Shown here in pieces: positions 49,683 through 57,837 of a stretch of DNA of 64,000 bases. The DNA is taken from the NCBI GenBank assembly GCA_928724745.1, contig CAKMXJ010000001.1, positions 434,001-498,000 of the forward strand. Reading direction: 5' to 3'. The stretch comes from Anthracocystis setariae. Taxonomy: Eukaryota; Basidiomycota; Ustilaginomycetes; Ustilaginales; Ustilaginaceae. A program made the translations under genes and the position numbers. Each line of letters begins with the position of its first letter. Position 1 is the first letter of the stretch. Below the pieces are notes generated by a model. The model ran no database searches, had not been told where the DNA came from, and saw only the letters and a list, made by a program, of their open reading frames with translations.

Positions 49683-51062
49683 ATGCAAACCCGTAGCCAG
49701 CATCGTCCCGGCTCCCCGGGCTCAGTTACGAGTTCGGGCAGCCCTACCCCCGAAAGTCCCGATTCAGGAGGCGACCCCGTCCAGGGGCTAGTCGCCGCCG
49801 TGCAGAGCCTAACCGCCCTGGTCGGAGGATTGGCCGACCAGATCCGGCTGCTCAACAGCGGCCGAGCCCCCGACCCCGCCGTCCCGACCCCGGCAGAACC
49901 GGGTCTCCCGTCCATGGAGCACCCGGGAGACCCCTCTCCGGAACGCGAGACCTCGGAGGAAAGGTACGCCCGCGCTACTCGCCTTATGGGCGAGCGCGGG
50001 TCCAATCCCCAGCCGGTGCCCCCGGGAGCTCCCGTCGTGGCTCCCAACTGGGACCTTACGGAGGACTATTCTTCCCGGGTCAAGACCCCGGAAGTTAGCG
50101 TTGCCGCCCCCTCCTGGGACGGTAAGCGCGACGAGCTGGAGGCTTTCATCGAACAATGCACCCTCCATTTCGATCTTAACCCGGCACGCTTCCCCTCCGA
50201 CCCCCGCCGTGTCTTATGGGCCCTAGCCCATATCTCGGGTGTACCCCGGGAGCGGCTCCGCAACCTGCGCCAGGCCCGCCCGGAAATCAACCTGTTCCAC
50301 AAGTGGGACACGTTCTGCGCCGACCTCCGCCGCACCTACGGGGATCCTAACCCGGGACATACCGCCCGGGTCAAGCTCCAGCGGCTGCGTCAATCGGGAA
50401 GCGTCAGCGCTCACGCTGCCGAGTTCTTGGCCCTAGCCACTAAGGCTAACGCTACCGATAATCAGCAATTGCTGACGACTTTCCAGCTCAGCCTCCGGGA
50501 GAGCCTCCGGCAGAAGCTCCTCCACGTGGAGACCTACGACCTGCACGAGTACATTGACACCGCTATCCGAACCGAGCAGCGAATGTACGAAATCGGCTTG
50601 GTGACCCCGGGTCACTCGGACACCCCGGGTCGCCCGGAACGCCGCCCGAACTTCGGGGCGGTCGCTCACCCTACTCGACGGTACCCCGTCGCGAGGCCCC
50701 CAACAAGCGGGGTGATCCGCCCCGTCCCGGGCTGGCCAGCCGGGAGCTTCCCGACGAGGTCCGCAAGTACCGTCGGGAAAACAACCTCTGCTACGGGTGC
50801 GGGGGCCCTCACGCAGTCCGGGACTGCCCCAAGGCCGCCCAGACTCGGCCCCTCCGGGCCAACGTGGCCATCCTGGACCCCGCCAACGGCGAGCTTCTGG
50901 TCCAACCCCTGGTCCCGGACGTCCCGGAGACCCGGTGGTCCGGTGAGGACGAAGCCACCCCTACCAACGGCGAGGATGACCTACCCGATGACCGCTCCGT
51001 CCTTTCCTATGATCCGGAGTGGGACCCCGAGTCCACCGACCACCCTCCGACTCTCCCGGTGA
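49683..51062 (+). CDS. gag: Gag (matrix/capsid part) of the chromovirus
   Basis: Open frame of 459 codons starting MQTRSQHRPGS. Residues about 130-320 look like a Ty3 Gag capsid: VAAPSWDGKRDELEAFIEQC, DPRRVLWALAHISG, LFHKWDTFCADLRRTYGDP and SAHAAEFLALATKAN. The nucleocapsid zinc knuckle is not in this frame. It appears in the pol frame at about 50789-50827 (CYGCGGPHAVRDC). Roughly the last 120-140 codons of this frame are therefore probably not translated as written: a -1 shift between about 50558 and 50760 would join capsid to the knuckle. Either programmed frameshifting or a one-base indel explains this. Confidence 0.85.
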   Translation: MQTRSQHRPGSPGSVTSSGSPTPESPDSGGDPVQGLVAAVQSLTALVGGLADQIRLLNSGRAPDPAVPTPAEPGLPSMEHPGDPSPERETSEERYARATRLMGERGSNPQPVPPGAPVVAPNWDLTEDYSSRVKTPEVSVAAPSWDGKRDELEAFIEQCTLHFDLNPARFPSDPRRVLWALAHISGVPRERLRNLRQARPEINLFHKWDTFCADLRRTYGDPNPGHTARVKLQRLRQSGSVSAHAAEFLALATKANATDNQQLLTTFQLSLRESLRQKLLHVETYDLHEYIDTAIRTEQRMYEIGLVTPGHSDTPGRPERRPNFGAVAHPTRRYPVARPPTSGVIRPVPGWPAGSFPTRSASTVGKTTSATGAGALTQSGTAPRPPRLGPSGPTWPSWTPPTASFWSNPWSRTSRRPGGPVRTKPPLPTARMTYPMTAPSFPMIRSGTPSPPTTLRLSR

Positions 51063-54000
51063 GGGCCAACATCGCCCAACTTCGCCAGGACCCGGGACTC
51101 GTGGATCTCAGGAGCCATGTAGCGGCCCTCATCCCCCCCGCCGAGCCGGTGATCAGCGGGGACACCATCCGGGTACACCGACACCCCAGCATCCCGGTGT
51201 ACGAGTGCTGGGTCACGCTGGCCGGGTGCCGTGCCCGGGCCCTAATCGACGGGGGCGCCACCGCTTCTTTTGTGGACAGGGCCATGCTGGATCGGGAGGT
51301 GGGCGTCCCGGAGGCCCTCCGGGCCCCGGTGCGTACAGCAACCTTCGATTCCCGCTCAGAGGATATCACCCACACTATCCGGGCATCGGTCAGCCTCGCG
51401 GGCGTCCCGGTTACCCCGAGTCATCAATTCTACGTCGCACCCCGCATCTCCGATTATGATATCATCCTAGGAATGGATTGGATTGAGAAGACCAAACCGG
51501 TACTCAATTATCAAACCCAAACCATGCACTTCCCGCTCCCGGGAGGAGGGGGTTATGCCACCACCCCGGTTCAACCTACCGGCCCCCCGCTGCTTACCAA
51601 TGGACAGGATCCCGTCCCGGGGGAGAACTGTTTCGCTATCCACCCCAGCTCCTTGGAGCCATCCCGGGCCCCAGGCCTTCCGGAAGAGTACCGGGACTTT
51701 TCGGACGTGTTCGATGAGGCCAACGCCGACGTGCTTCCGCCTCGCCGGCCCCACGACCACCATATTAACCTCCTCCCCGGAGCTCAGATCCCGCACGGCG
51801 CGCTGTACTCCCTCTCCGGGAGAGAAATGGAGGAACTAAAGACCTATCTGGATAAGATGCTGGAGATAGGGTTCATCCGGCCGTCCAAGAGCCCGGCAGC
51901 CGCCCCTATCATCTTCGTCCCGAAGAAAGATGGCAAACTCCGCCTTTGCGTCGACTACCGGGCCCTCAACAGCATTACCGTCAAAGACAAGTACCCGATT
52001 CCCCTGATCTCCGAGCACCTGGACTGCCTCTCCCGGGCTAAGATTTACACGAAATTGGATCTTAAGGGGGCCTACAATCTTGTTCGCATCGCGGAGGGCG
52101 ACGAATGGAAAACAGCCTTCCGGACCAGGTACGGGAGCTATGAGTACTTAGTTATGCCCTTTGGGCTATGTAACGCCCCGTCTACTTTCCAGCGTCTTAT
52201 GAACCACGTCCTCCACGACCTCTTGGACGTCACTGTGATAGTGTATTTGGATGACATCCTCATTTTTTCGGCCGACCCCGCGGAACACACCTCTCACGTC
52301 CGGGAGGTGTTAAGGCGCCTCCGGGACCACAAGTTGTACTGTGCCCCGGAAAAATGCGACTTCAGGACCTCGTCCGTCGAATTCCTCGGGTACCGGGTCA
52401 GTCCCGGGGGGATCAGTATGGATCCCGGCAAGGTGGACGCGGTGACGTCCTGGCCAGAACCGGTCACAATCCGGGACATCCAGGTTTTCCTAGGATTTGC
52501 TAATTTCTACCGTCGTTTTATCCGGCACTACTCCCGGGTGGCAGCCCCGCTCACCGATCGGCTCAAAAACAAGGCTGCCGGTAAGATCAACTTGGAGCCT
52601 CAGGAGCGGGAGGCTTTCACCCGTCTCAAAGAAGCCTTCACTACCGCCCCAATCCTACAACACTTTGACCCCTCCCGGCTCACAGTGATCGAGACAGATG
52701 CTAGTGATTACGTCGTGGCCGCCGTACTCTCGCAGTGGTACGCCATCCCGGGGACGGACCCCGAGGCCGTACCCCGGCCCTCGACACACCGGCTCCACCC
52801 GGTAGCCTATTGGTCGCGGAAAATGCAGCCCGCAGAGCGCAACTACGAAATACACGATAAGGAGCTCCTAGCGATCGTGGACGCGTTGCAGGAATGGAGA
52901 CATTATCTCCACGGGCTCCAGGAGCCGTTTGAGGTACTCACCGACCACCAGGCCCTCCAATATTTCCAAACAAAGCGGCAACTTAACAGGCGGCAGGCCC
53001 GGTGGAGCATGGCTCTCGGGGAGTTCACGTTCACCATCACGTACCGACCCGGGACCCAGGCAACCCGCCCGGACGCTCTGTCCCGGCGCTCCGATGGTCA
53101 TCCCAACACCACCACTACCAATCATCAGCATGACCCCGCTAACGTCGCCGTCCTCCTACCCCCCTACCTGTTCCAAGAGTCCGGGCTGTCGGAACAGCGG
53201 GCCCCGGCTGCGCACCGAATATCTGACGTGGTCCCGGCCCCCGACCCTCTCCCGACCAGTCCCGTGTCCCCCACCGAAGTTAAACACATCCTAGAACGTT
53301 ATCACGACCACCCAACGGCGGGACACCCGGGAGTGGCCGCGACCATCGAACTAGTCCGCCGTCACCATTCCTGGCCGACCCTCAAGCATGATGTTACGGA
53401 GTACGTCCGGACCTGCGGAGCCTGTCGGCGCGCTAAGGCACCCCGGCATAAGCCTTATGGACTGCTACTCCCGCTCGAAGCCCCGTCCCGGCCGTTCGGG
53501 ACCATCACCATGGACCATATCGAAGGTCTCCCGCCTTCCCGGGCCGGTGGCCTCACATTCGACTCCGTCCTTGTTGTCGTCGATCGCCTCACCAAATACT
53601 CACTTTTCCTCCCGGCTCGGAAGTCCGATACAGCTAAAGACCTCGCCCACCTACTGTTCTCCCGCGTCTTCGCCTATTTTGGACTCCCAGACACCATCGT
53701 CTCGGACCGGGGGCGCACTTTCATAGCATCTTTGTGGAAGGACATATTAACCGCCCTCGGGACCACCCCGGCCCTCTCAACAGCCTATCACCCGCAGACC
53801 GACGGCCAAACTGAGCGTATCAACCAGAACTTAGAAGTTTTCCTCCGATTCTATGTTAACTACCAGCAAGATGACTGGGCTGCATGGCTGCCGTACGCCC
53901 AACTTACGCTCAACAATAGGGTGTCAGCTACTACCGGACTCCCGGCCACCCTACCCCTATTTGGCTTCACTCCGCGCACCCTCCCCGGCTCCCCGGCCCT

Positions 54001-54568
54001 CTCCCCGGATGGTGCTCCGCCCTCCGACTCGTCCTTCCGGAAGCTCCTCAAGCACTGTCAAGTCAACATCGACCACGCTGCCAGTCTTATGTCACGTTAT
54101 GCCAACCGTTCCAGGATGGACCGGTCTTTTTCCGGGGGTGATATGGTGCTACTCCGCACTCGGCATCTCCAACAAGATCGACCGTCCCGGAAGTTAGGGA
54201 ACCCGCTAGCGGGACCGTTTCGTGTCCTCCAGGCGGTAGGCCCCCGGGCTTACAAGCTGGACCTCCCGCCTGCCTGGAAAATCCACCCGGTCTTTCACGT
54301 CAGCCTCCTGGAACCGCACTCCCCAGACACCCGGCCCTCCGAGCACGCCCCGACGTCCCGGCGCCTGGAGGACGACCGACAAGATTTCGAAGTGGAAGAT
54401 ATCCTAGCTTCCCGGGAGACACGTCGGGGGCTACAGTACCGGGTGAAGTGGGCGGGGTACACCCAACCTACCTGGGAGCCCGCGATTCACCTGGAAAACA
54501 GCCAAGAACTGCTCCAGGATTTCCATCAGCGTCGGCCCGGGAGCCAGGTTAACTCCCGGGACTGCTGA
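50558..54568 (+). CDS. pol: Nucleocapsid knuckle plus Pol polyprotein with chromodomain
   Basis: The frame is open from 50558; the first ATG is at 50864, after the zinc knuckle, so entry is probably by frameshift from gag. Order: knuckle CYGCGGPHAVRDC; protease with ALIDGGATASF and IILGMDWI; reverse transcriptase with LCVDYRALNS and active site YLDDILIFS; RNase H with VIETDASDYVVAAVLS and LTDHQALQYF; integrase HHCC zinc module ending CGACRRAK, then Asp in TMDHIEGLP, Asp in VSDRGRTF and Glu in DGQTERINQ (35 residues between the last two); a GPF/Y-like module; and a chromodomain (VEDILASRETRRGLQYRVKW). All RT and integrase catalytic residues are present. The protease triad reads DGG rather than DSG/DTG. 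Confidence 0.92.
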   Translation, partial: HRYPNRAANVRNRLGDPGSLGHPGSPGTPPELRGGRSPYSTVPRREAPNKRGDPPRPGLASRELPDEVRKYRRENNLCYGCGGPHAVRDCPKAAQTRPLRANVAILDPANGELLVQPLVPDVPETRWSGEDEATPTNGEDDLPDDRSVLSYDPEWDPESTDHPPTLPVRANIAQLRQDPGLVDLRSHVAALIPPAEPVISGDTIRVHRHPSIPVYECWVTLAGCRARALIDGGATASFVDRAMLDREVGVPEALRAPVRTATFDSRSEDITHTIRASVSLAGVPVTPSHQFYVAPRISDYDIILGMDWIEKTKPVLNYQTQTMHFPLPGGGGYATTPVQPTGPPLLTNGQDPVPGENCFAIHPSSLEPSRAPGLPEEYRDFSDVFDEANADVLPPRRPHDHHINLLPGAQIPHGALYSLSGREMEELKTYLDKMLEIGFIRPSKSPAAAPIIFVPKKDGKLRLCVDYRALNSITVKDKYPIPLISEHLDCLSRAKIYTKLDLKGAYNLVRIAEGDEWKTAFRTRYGSYEYLVMPFGLCNAPSTFQRLMNHVLHDLLDVTVIVYLDDILIFSADPAEHTSHVREVLRRLRDHKLYCAPEKCDFRTSSVEFLGYRVSPGGISMDPGKVDAVTSWPEPVTIRDIQVFLGFANFYRRFIRHYSRVAAPLTDRLKNKAAGKINLEPQEREAFTRLKEAFTTAPILQHFDPSRLTVIETDASDYVVAAVLSQWYAIPGTDPEAVPRPSTHRLHPVAYWSRKMQPAERNYEIHDKELLAIVDALQEWRHYLHGLQEPFEVLTDHQALQYFQTKRQLNRRQARWSMALGEFTFTITYRPGTQATRPDALSRRSDGHPNTTTTNHQHDPANVAVLLPPYLFQESGLSEQRAPAAHRISDVVPAPDPLPTSPVSPTEVKHILERYHDHPTAGHPGVAATIELVRRHHSWPTLKHDVTEYVRTCGACRRAKAPRHKPYGLLLPLEAPSRPFGTITMDHIEGLPPSRAGGLTFDSVLVVVDRLTKYSLFLPARKSDTAKDLAHLLFSRVFAYFGLPDTIVSDRGRTFIASLWKDILTALGTTPALSTAYHPQTDGQTERINQNLEVFLRFYVNYQQDDWAAWLPYAQLTLNNRVSATTGLPATLPLFGFTPRTLPGSPALSPDGAPPSDSSFRKLLKHCQVNIDHAASLMSRYANRSRMDRSFSGGDMVLLRTRHLQQDRPSRKLGNPLAGPFRVLQAVGPRAYKLDLPPAWKIHPVFHVSLLEPHSPDTRPSEHAPTSRRLEDDRQDFEVEDILASRETRRGLQYRVKWAGYTQPTWEPAIHLENSQELLQDFHQRRPGSQVNSRDC

Positions 54569-54901
54569 CTCCCGGCTTTCCCCGCCCCCCGGACGCCAGC
54601 GCGGGAGCGACCAGCGCGGCCACCTTGGGAAGCATCGGCAAGGGAACGGGCGACGGATTGCCCCGATCCGGGAAGCGGGACAGCAGTCGAGAGCCACGCG
54701 CCCCTCCGGATTCAGCCCGTCCCGGTTGCTTTTCCGACTCGACCACCGCGCCCAGGGGACAGAGGGCTCTCCGACACACCCACACTCTCACTCTCATACA
54801 CACACATACACACTCAACACGCGGGAACTCGGGGTAAACACAATCTTATTCCCGGGATCCTAATGACCCCGGGCACACGACAGAACATGGCTCCCGGGGG
54901 C
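54569..54901. other. Convergent spacer inside the retrotransposon
   Basis: 333 bp between the pol stop and the stop of the antisense gene. It includes a (CA)n-rich stretch at about 54774-54815. Both transcripts must end in or beyond it, so sense and antisense RNAs could overlap here. Confidence 0.6.
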
Positions 54902-56823
54902 CTATCGACGCCCCCGACGCGGAGGGGTGCGAGGACGGGACTCGTATACGTCCGAGTCCACCATCACCACATCCTCGTCAGAGCCCTCCCCGGACTCCCG
55001 GCTCTGGTCCTCCGCCCCCGAGGACTCCTCGCCGCGGGACTCGCCCCGGGAGTCTTCCCGGGAGCTGCCCCGACGACGGGCACGGATCGGGGCCCGCATG
55101 TCCCGCACCACCGCCTGAGCACGGCGGCGCTGGGCACGCCTCTCCGGCTCGGGAGAGGGAGGGCGGAGCCCACCCACCGGGAGACGCTTCCCGCCCGTTT
55201 GGAAGCTCCCCGGGAGGCGCTTACCCCCCGTCTGAGGGGGGCGCTTTCCTCCCGTCTGTGGCCGAGAACCACTGGCCCGGGGAGCTCGCTCCCGCGTGGG
55301 CGTCCCGGGACGCTGCCTCTTGGCACGCGCCAACTCCGGGGTGGCCGGAGCGTATCCCGGGGGAGGGGAACCCCGGCGTCGGGACGGCCCAGCTTCAGCA
55401 TTGGGCCGCGGGGGAGCCGCCACGCGAGCAGGGGCGGGGGCGGGAACCGGGACAGGGGCAGGGGCAGGCGCGGGCACCATCGGGGGCGGGGGAGGAGGCG
55501 GGACGCCAAGCTCCCGGGTGATGCTCTCGAAAGCACCATTCACACCCTCCAGGTAGCGGAGGATGTTCTCGTCCCGAGAAGACCACTCGAGACGCCTCTC
55601 CGCTCCCACGGCAGCGGTCCGGCGAAGGACCTGCACCAACGCGGCGATGACTCCCGCCGCGTGGGATGCTGCCTCCCGGGCCCCGGCCATATGTTGGTCC
55701 CCCGGAGCATCGAAGGGACAAACCTGGCGCAGGGCCAGGGGAGCGTCGGGGACGAGGGTGGTTTGCTTCCACCCCCGTTGACCCCGGGGAGGCCGGGAGC
55801 CCGGGACATTGGTGCCCCGACCGGAGGACGGCCCAGCGGGAGACTCGGGGGCCCGGGGACGAGTCCCCACCTTGGCCTGGCGCCGAGCCTCGTACCGAGC
55901 ACGCGCGGGGGCGTACTCGGCCGCCAGATACCCCGGCAGGTCCGCCGCCGAGAAGGACGTAAAGGGCATCCCGGGGTTAGGACGGACACCCCGGGCCCGG
56001 AGGACAAGATAGGCTTCCATCAGGAAGCCGCCCTCCTGACGTCCCGTGATGTCCGGGACGCGCCCTTGCCAGTCGCAGGGATACCCCGCGACATGGCACC
56101 TCTCGCACGCGGCATGCTGGCCGTCCCGGGGGTCCTCCGGACCCCCGGCGTCCCGATGCGCGTACCCCAGGGAGCACTGGGGGTGGGGCTTTTTCTTACT
56201 GTTGGCGCAAGACCAACAGTGCCCATACCCCTCCGAGGCGGGAGGGGTACCCCGTGCTCTGACCTCCCGGACCAGTTCTGCCAGCCTCCCGGGATCCCCG
56301 ATCGTTACGCCAGCCCCGGGAGTCGGGGTGGCCACGCTCGAAGGCCCGGGGACAGCCCCACTGGGAGAGGCCGTCGCGGTGCTGGTTTCTGGGCCCGGGA
56401 GCCCGGGAGCCTGCTGCCCATCTTCCCGACACGGGGCCGAAGCCTGTGCCGGGGACTCGTCCACGCCCTGGACACCCGGGACCAAATCGGGGCCAGCTTC
56501 CCCGCGCGGGAGCACGGGGGACTCGTCCACATACAGGGAGACTACGTCTCCCTCTTGAGCCACATAGCGGCCCGACTCGTCCACACCCTCCGGGGCACTC
56601 ACGCCCCGGGACTCGTCCACTACCTCCGGGGCACTCACGCCCCGGGACTCGTCCACGTCATTGTTGTTGCCGGGGGCGGGGGCAGAGCCTCCCGACACCC
56701 CAGCGCCGGAGCCACCTCGCCGGGTGGAAGATCTTGTTGCTGTTATGGTCAAAGGAAAAAAAGAGAACGTCAGCACATGATCATAACCCGTCTCCCGGAT
56801 CCCGGACGGTACTCACCAGGCAT
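54902..56823 (-). CDS. Antisense gene inside the LTR retrotransposon: Cys-cluster protein of unknown function
   Basis: Proposed exons are 56823-56817 (ATG CCT G) and 56739-54902, giving 614 residues beginning MPATRSSTRRGG. The 77-bp intron has a GTGAGT donor and a CAG acceptor behind a pyrimidine-rich tract. A TATATAAG box lies 82 bp upstream of the ATG. Features, in order: four or more VDES repeats; a Cys cluster (CWSCANSKKKPHPQC, then CERCHVAGYPC; C-x2-C-x10-C-x22-C-x2-C-x6-C) that recalls a loosened Zn2Cys6 cluster; a helix-prone middle; Pro/Ala runs; three QTGGKR repeats; and an Arg/Ser/Glu tail ending RTPPRRGRR. It runs opposite to gag-pol. No known domain is certain. Antisense genes are known in some plant LTR elements; here a nucleic-acid-binding or regulatory role is speculation. 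Confidence 0.7.
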
Positions 56824-56904
56824 CTTGAAGGAAATAGTGTTCCGGGCGTTGAGGAACGAGGTTGTGGGGGAAGGGAAGGAACCAGGAACGGGAGCGAGGC
56901 GAGT

Positions 56905-56912
56905 CTTATATA
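56905..56912 (-). promoter_or_regulatory. TATA box for the antisense gene
   Basis: TATATAAG on the minus strand, 82 bp upstream of the proposed ATG, leaving room for a start site near 56880 and a leader of about 55 nt. It lies inside the retrotransposon, about 200 bp before the 3' LTR. Confidence 0.6.
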
Positions 56913-57097
56913 CAAACGAGAAGTTAGCGCTCAGCCCGCTGCGCACGCTCCGCCGCGCACGCCCCGCCAGGCACACAAAGCGTCGTTCCTGGTCCCTTTG
57001 TTCTCAGCGCGGGCCACGCGTGGTGGGTCCGGGAGCCTCCCGGGTGGAGCTTAAGGCCCGGGAGTAATAAGTAGGCCACGGGGACGTCGGCCTTCCC

Positions 57098-57110
57098 GGG
57101 GGGGGGGTAA
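57098..57110 (+). promoter_or_regulatory. Polypurine tract
   Basis: Ten G then TAA immediately before the 3' LTR, in the position where plus-strand DNA synthesis is primed. Purine-rich composition and position support the call. Confidence 0.75.
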
Positions 57111-57471
57111 TGTTATGATTGGGATATCGGGGGAGTTAGTGTTTGGTTTTAGTATTAACATGGGCGGGGGTAGTTCCCCCGATGAGGTCCCGGATCGGTG
57201 ATCGGGGGAGACTGCGGCATCTCCCGGAGGGGGTATCCGGGAGGGCCACATAACCCCACACCCTGATCCCATCACACTCACGTTAAGACGTCGATTGTAT
57301 TTTAGCTTACTCACTCTAGTAGGTGGAAATATCAGACCTTCTCCCGATCTCCCGCTCACCCGCTCCGCTATCTTGGCAACGATCCCGGGAGCAACACCCG
57401 GTACCACGCCCCTGGCCTCGACACAGACGCACCGCCACGTTCCGAGGTTCTAAGACCCCAGGAGCATAACA
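57111..57471 (+). repeat. 3' LTR, 361 bp
   Basis: Same length and, compared base by base by eye, the same sequence as the 5' LTR. Confidence 0.95.
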
Positions 57472-57476
57472 CATGG
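57472..57476. repeat. 5-bp target duplication CATGG, right copy
   Basis: Directly after the 3' LTR. It keeps a second copy of the transposase ATG, still attached to the original 5' leader but now followed by LTR sequence. Confidence 0.92.
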
Positions 57477-57538
57477 TTATTCGATTGGTGTGGATGATGG
57501 AACAGAACGTACAAGGTGTAGCCAGCTAACGATCAAGT

Positions 57539-57566
57539 AGAGGAGGAGGAGGAGGAGGAGGAGGAT
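57539..57566. repeat. (GGA)n microsatellite in the transposon leader
   Basis: AGG/GGA triplet run between the right CATGG copy and the right inverted repeat of the Tc1/mariner element, i.e. in the original transposase 5' region. Confidence 0.8.
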
Positions 57567-57634
57567 GTGTAGCGACCGGACCGCGCACAGACCAAACTCA
57601 GCTGCTGAGTCACGCTCGATTGTGACAACAAGGG

Positions 57635-57797
57635 ATCACGCTATGAGAGGAGTATCACGTTATGACATTGGCAGGCATCACGTAATGACATTGGTCGATC
57701 ACGCTATGAACACGGTATCACGTTATGGCATCGTGTTATGAGGATCGAAGCATCACGCTATGTATTTCGGATTCACGCTACGGGATGCACGGAGGAA
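57635..57797. repeat. Right terminal inverted repeat of the Tc1/mariner element
   Basis: 163 bp, inverted copy of the left repeat, with the same iterated ATCACG(C/T)TAT motif and a diverged middle. The matching inner end is at 57635. Confidence 0.9.
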
Positions 57798-57837
57798 TAT
57801 TATCATCCATCCCTAAGGAGACGACGGGATTTAGGAT

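Larger units (their letters stand above)
49275..57471 (+). mobile_element. Ty3-type chromovirus LTR retrotransposon, 8.2 kb
   Basis: Two 361-bp LTRs beginning TGTTATG and ending CATAACA enclose gag, then protease-RT-RNase H-integrase, then a C-terminal chromodomain. That is the gene order of Ty3/Metaviridae chromoviruses, whose chromodomain directs integration to particular chromatin. The insertion has a 5-bp duplication (CATGG). The LTRs look identical, so insertion is recent. Unlike compact chromoviruses, about 2.5 kb lie between pol and the 3' LTR and contain a gene on the opposite strand. Gag and Pol are in different frames. Confidence 0.96.
47918..57797 (-). mobile_element. Tc1/mariner-type DNA transposon, split by a nested LTR element
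   Basis: The outer ends begin TTCCTCCGTGCATCCCG in inverted orientation at 47918 and 57797 and are flanked by TA (47916-47917 and 57798-57799), the standard Tc1/mariner target duplication. Inverted repeats are about 164 bp on the left and 163 bp on the right. Removing the nested LTR element and one copy of its 5-bp duplication leaves about 1.68 kb, the usual size for the superfamily, with one transposase gene on the minus strand. It lies between two convergent host genes. Intact ends and an open transposase frame suggest a fairly young insertion. Confidence 0.94.

Noticed and set aside
50864..50866. ATG at 50864 as the true start of Pol
   Set aside because: It lies after the zinc knuckle, so starting here would drop the nucleocapsid; entry by frameshift from gag fits better.
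54863..57067. 734-codon sense-strand open frame after pol, in the same DNA as the antisense gene
   Set aside because: GC-rich DNA leaves several frames open on both strands. This frame lacks recognisable motifs, whereas the antisense frame has a TATA box, splice sites and a Cys cluster. It cannot be fully excluded as a third sense ORF.
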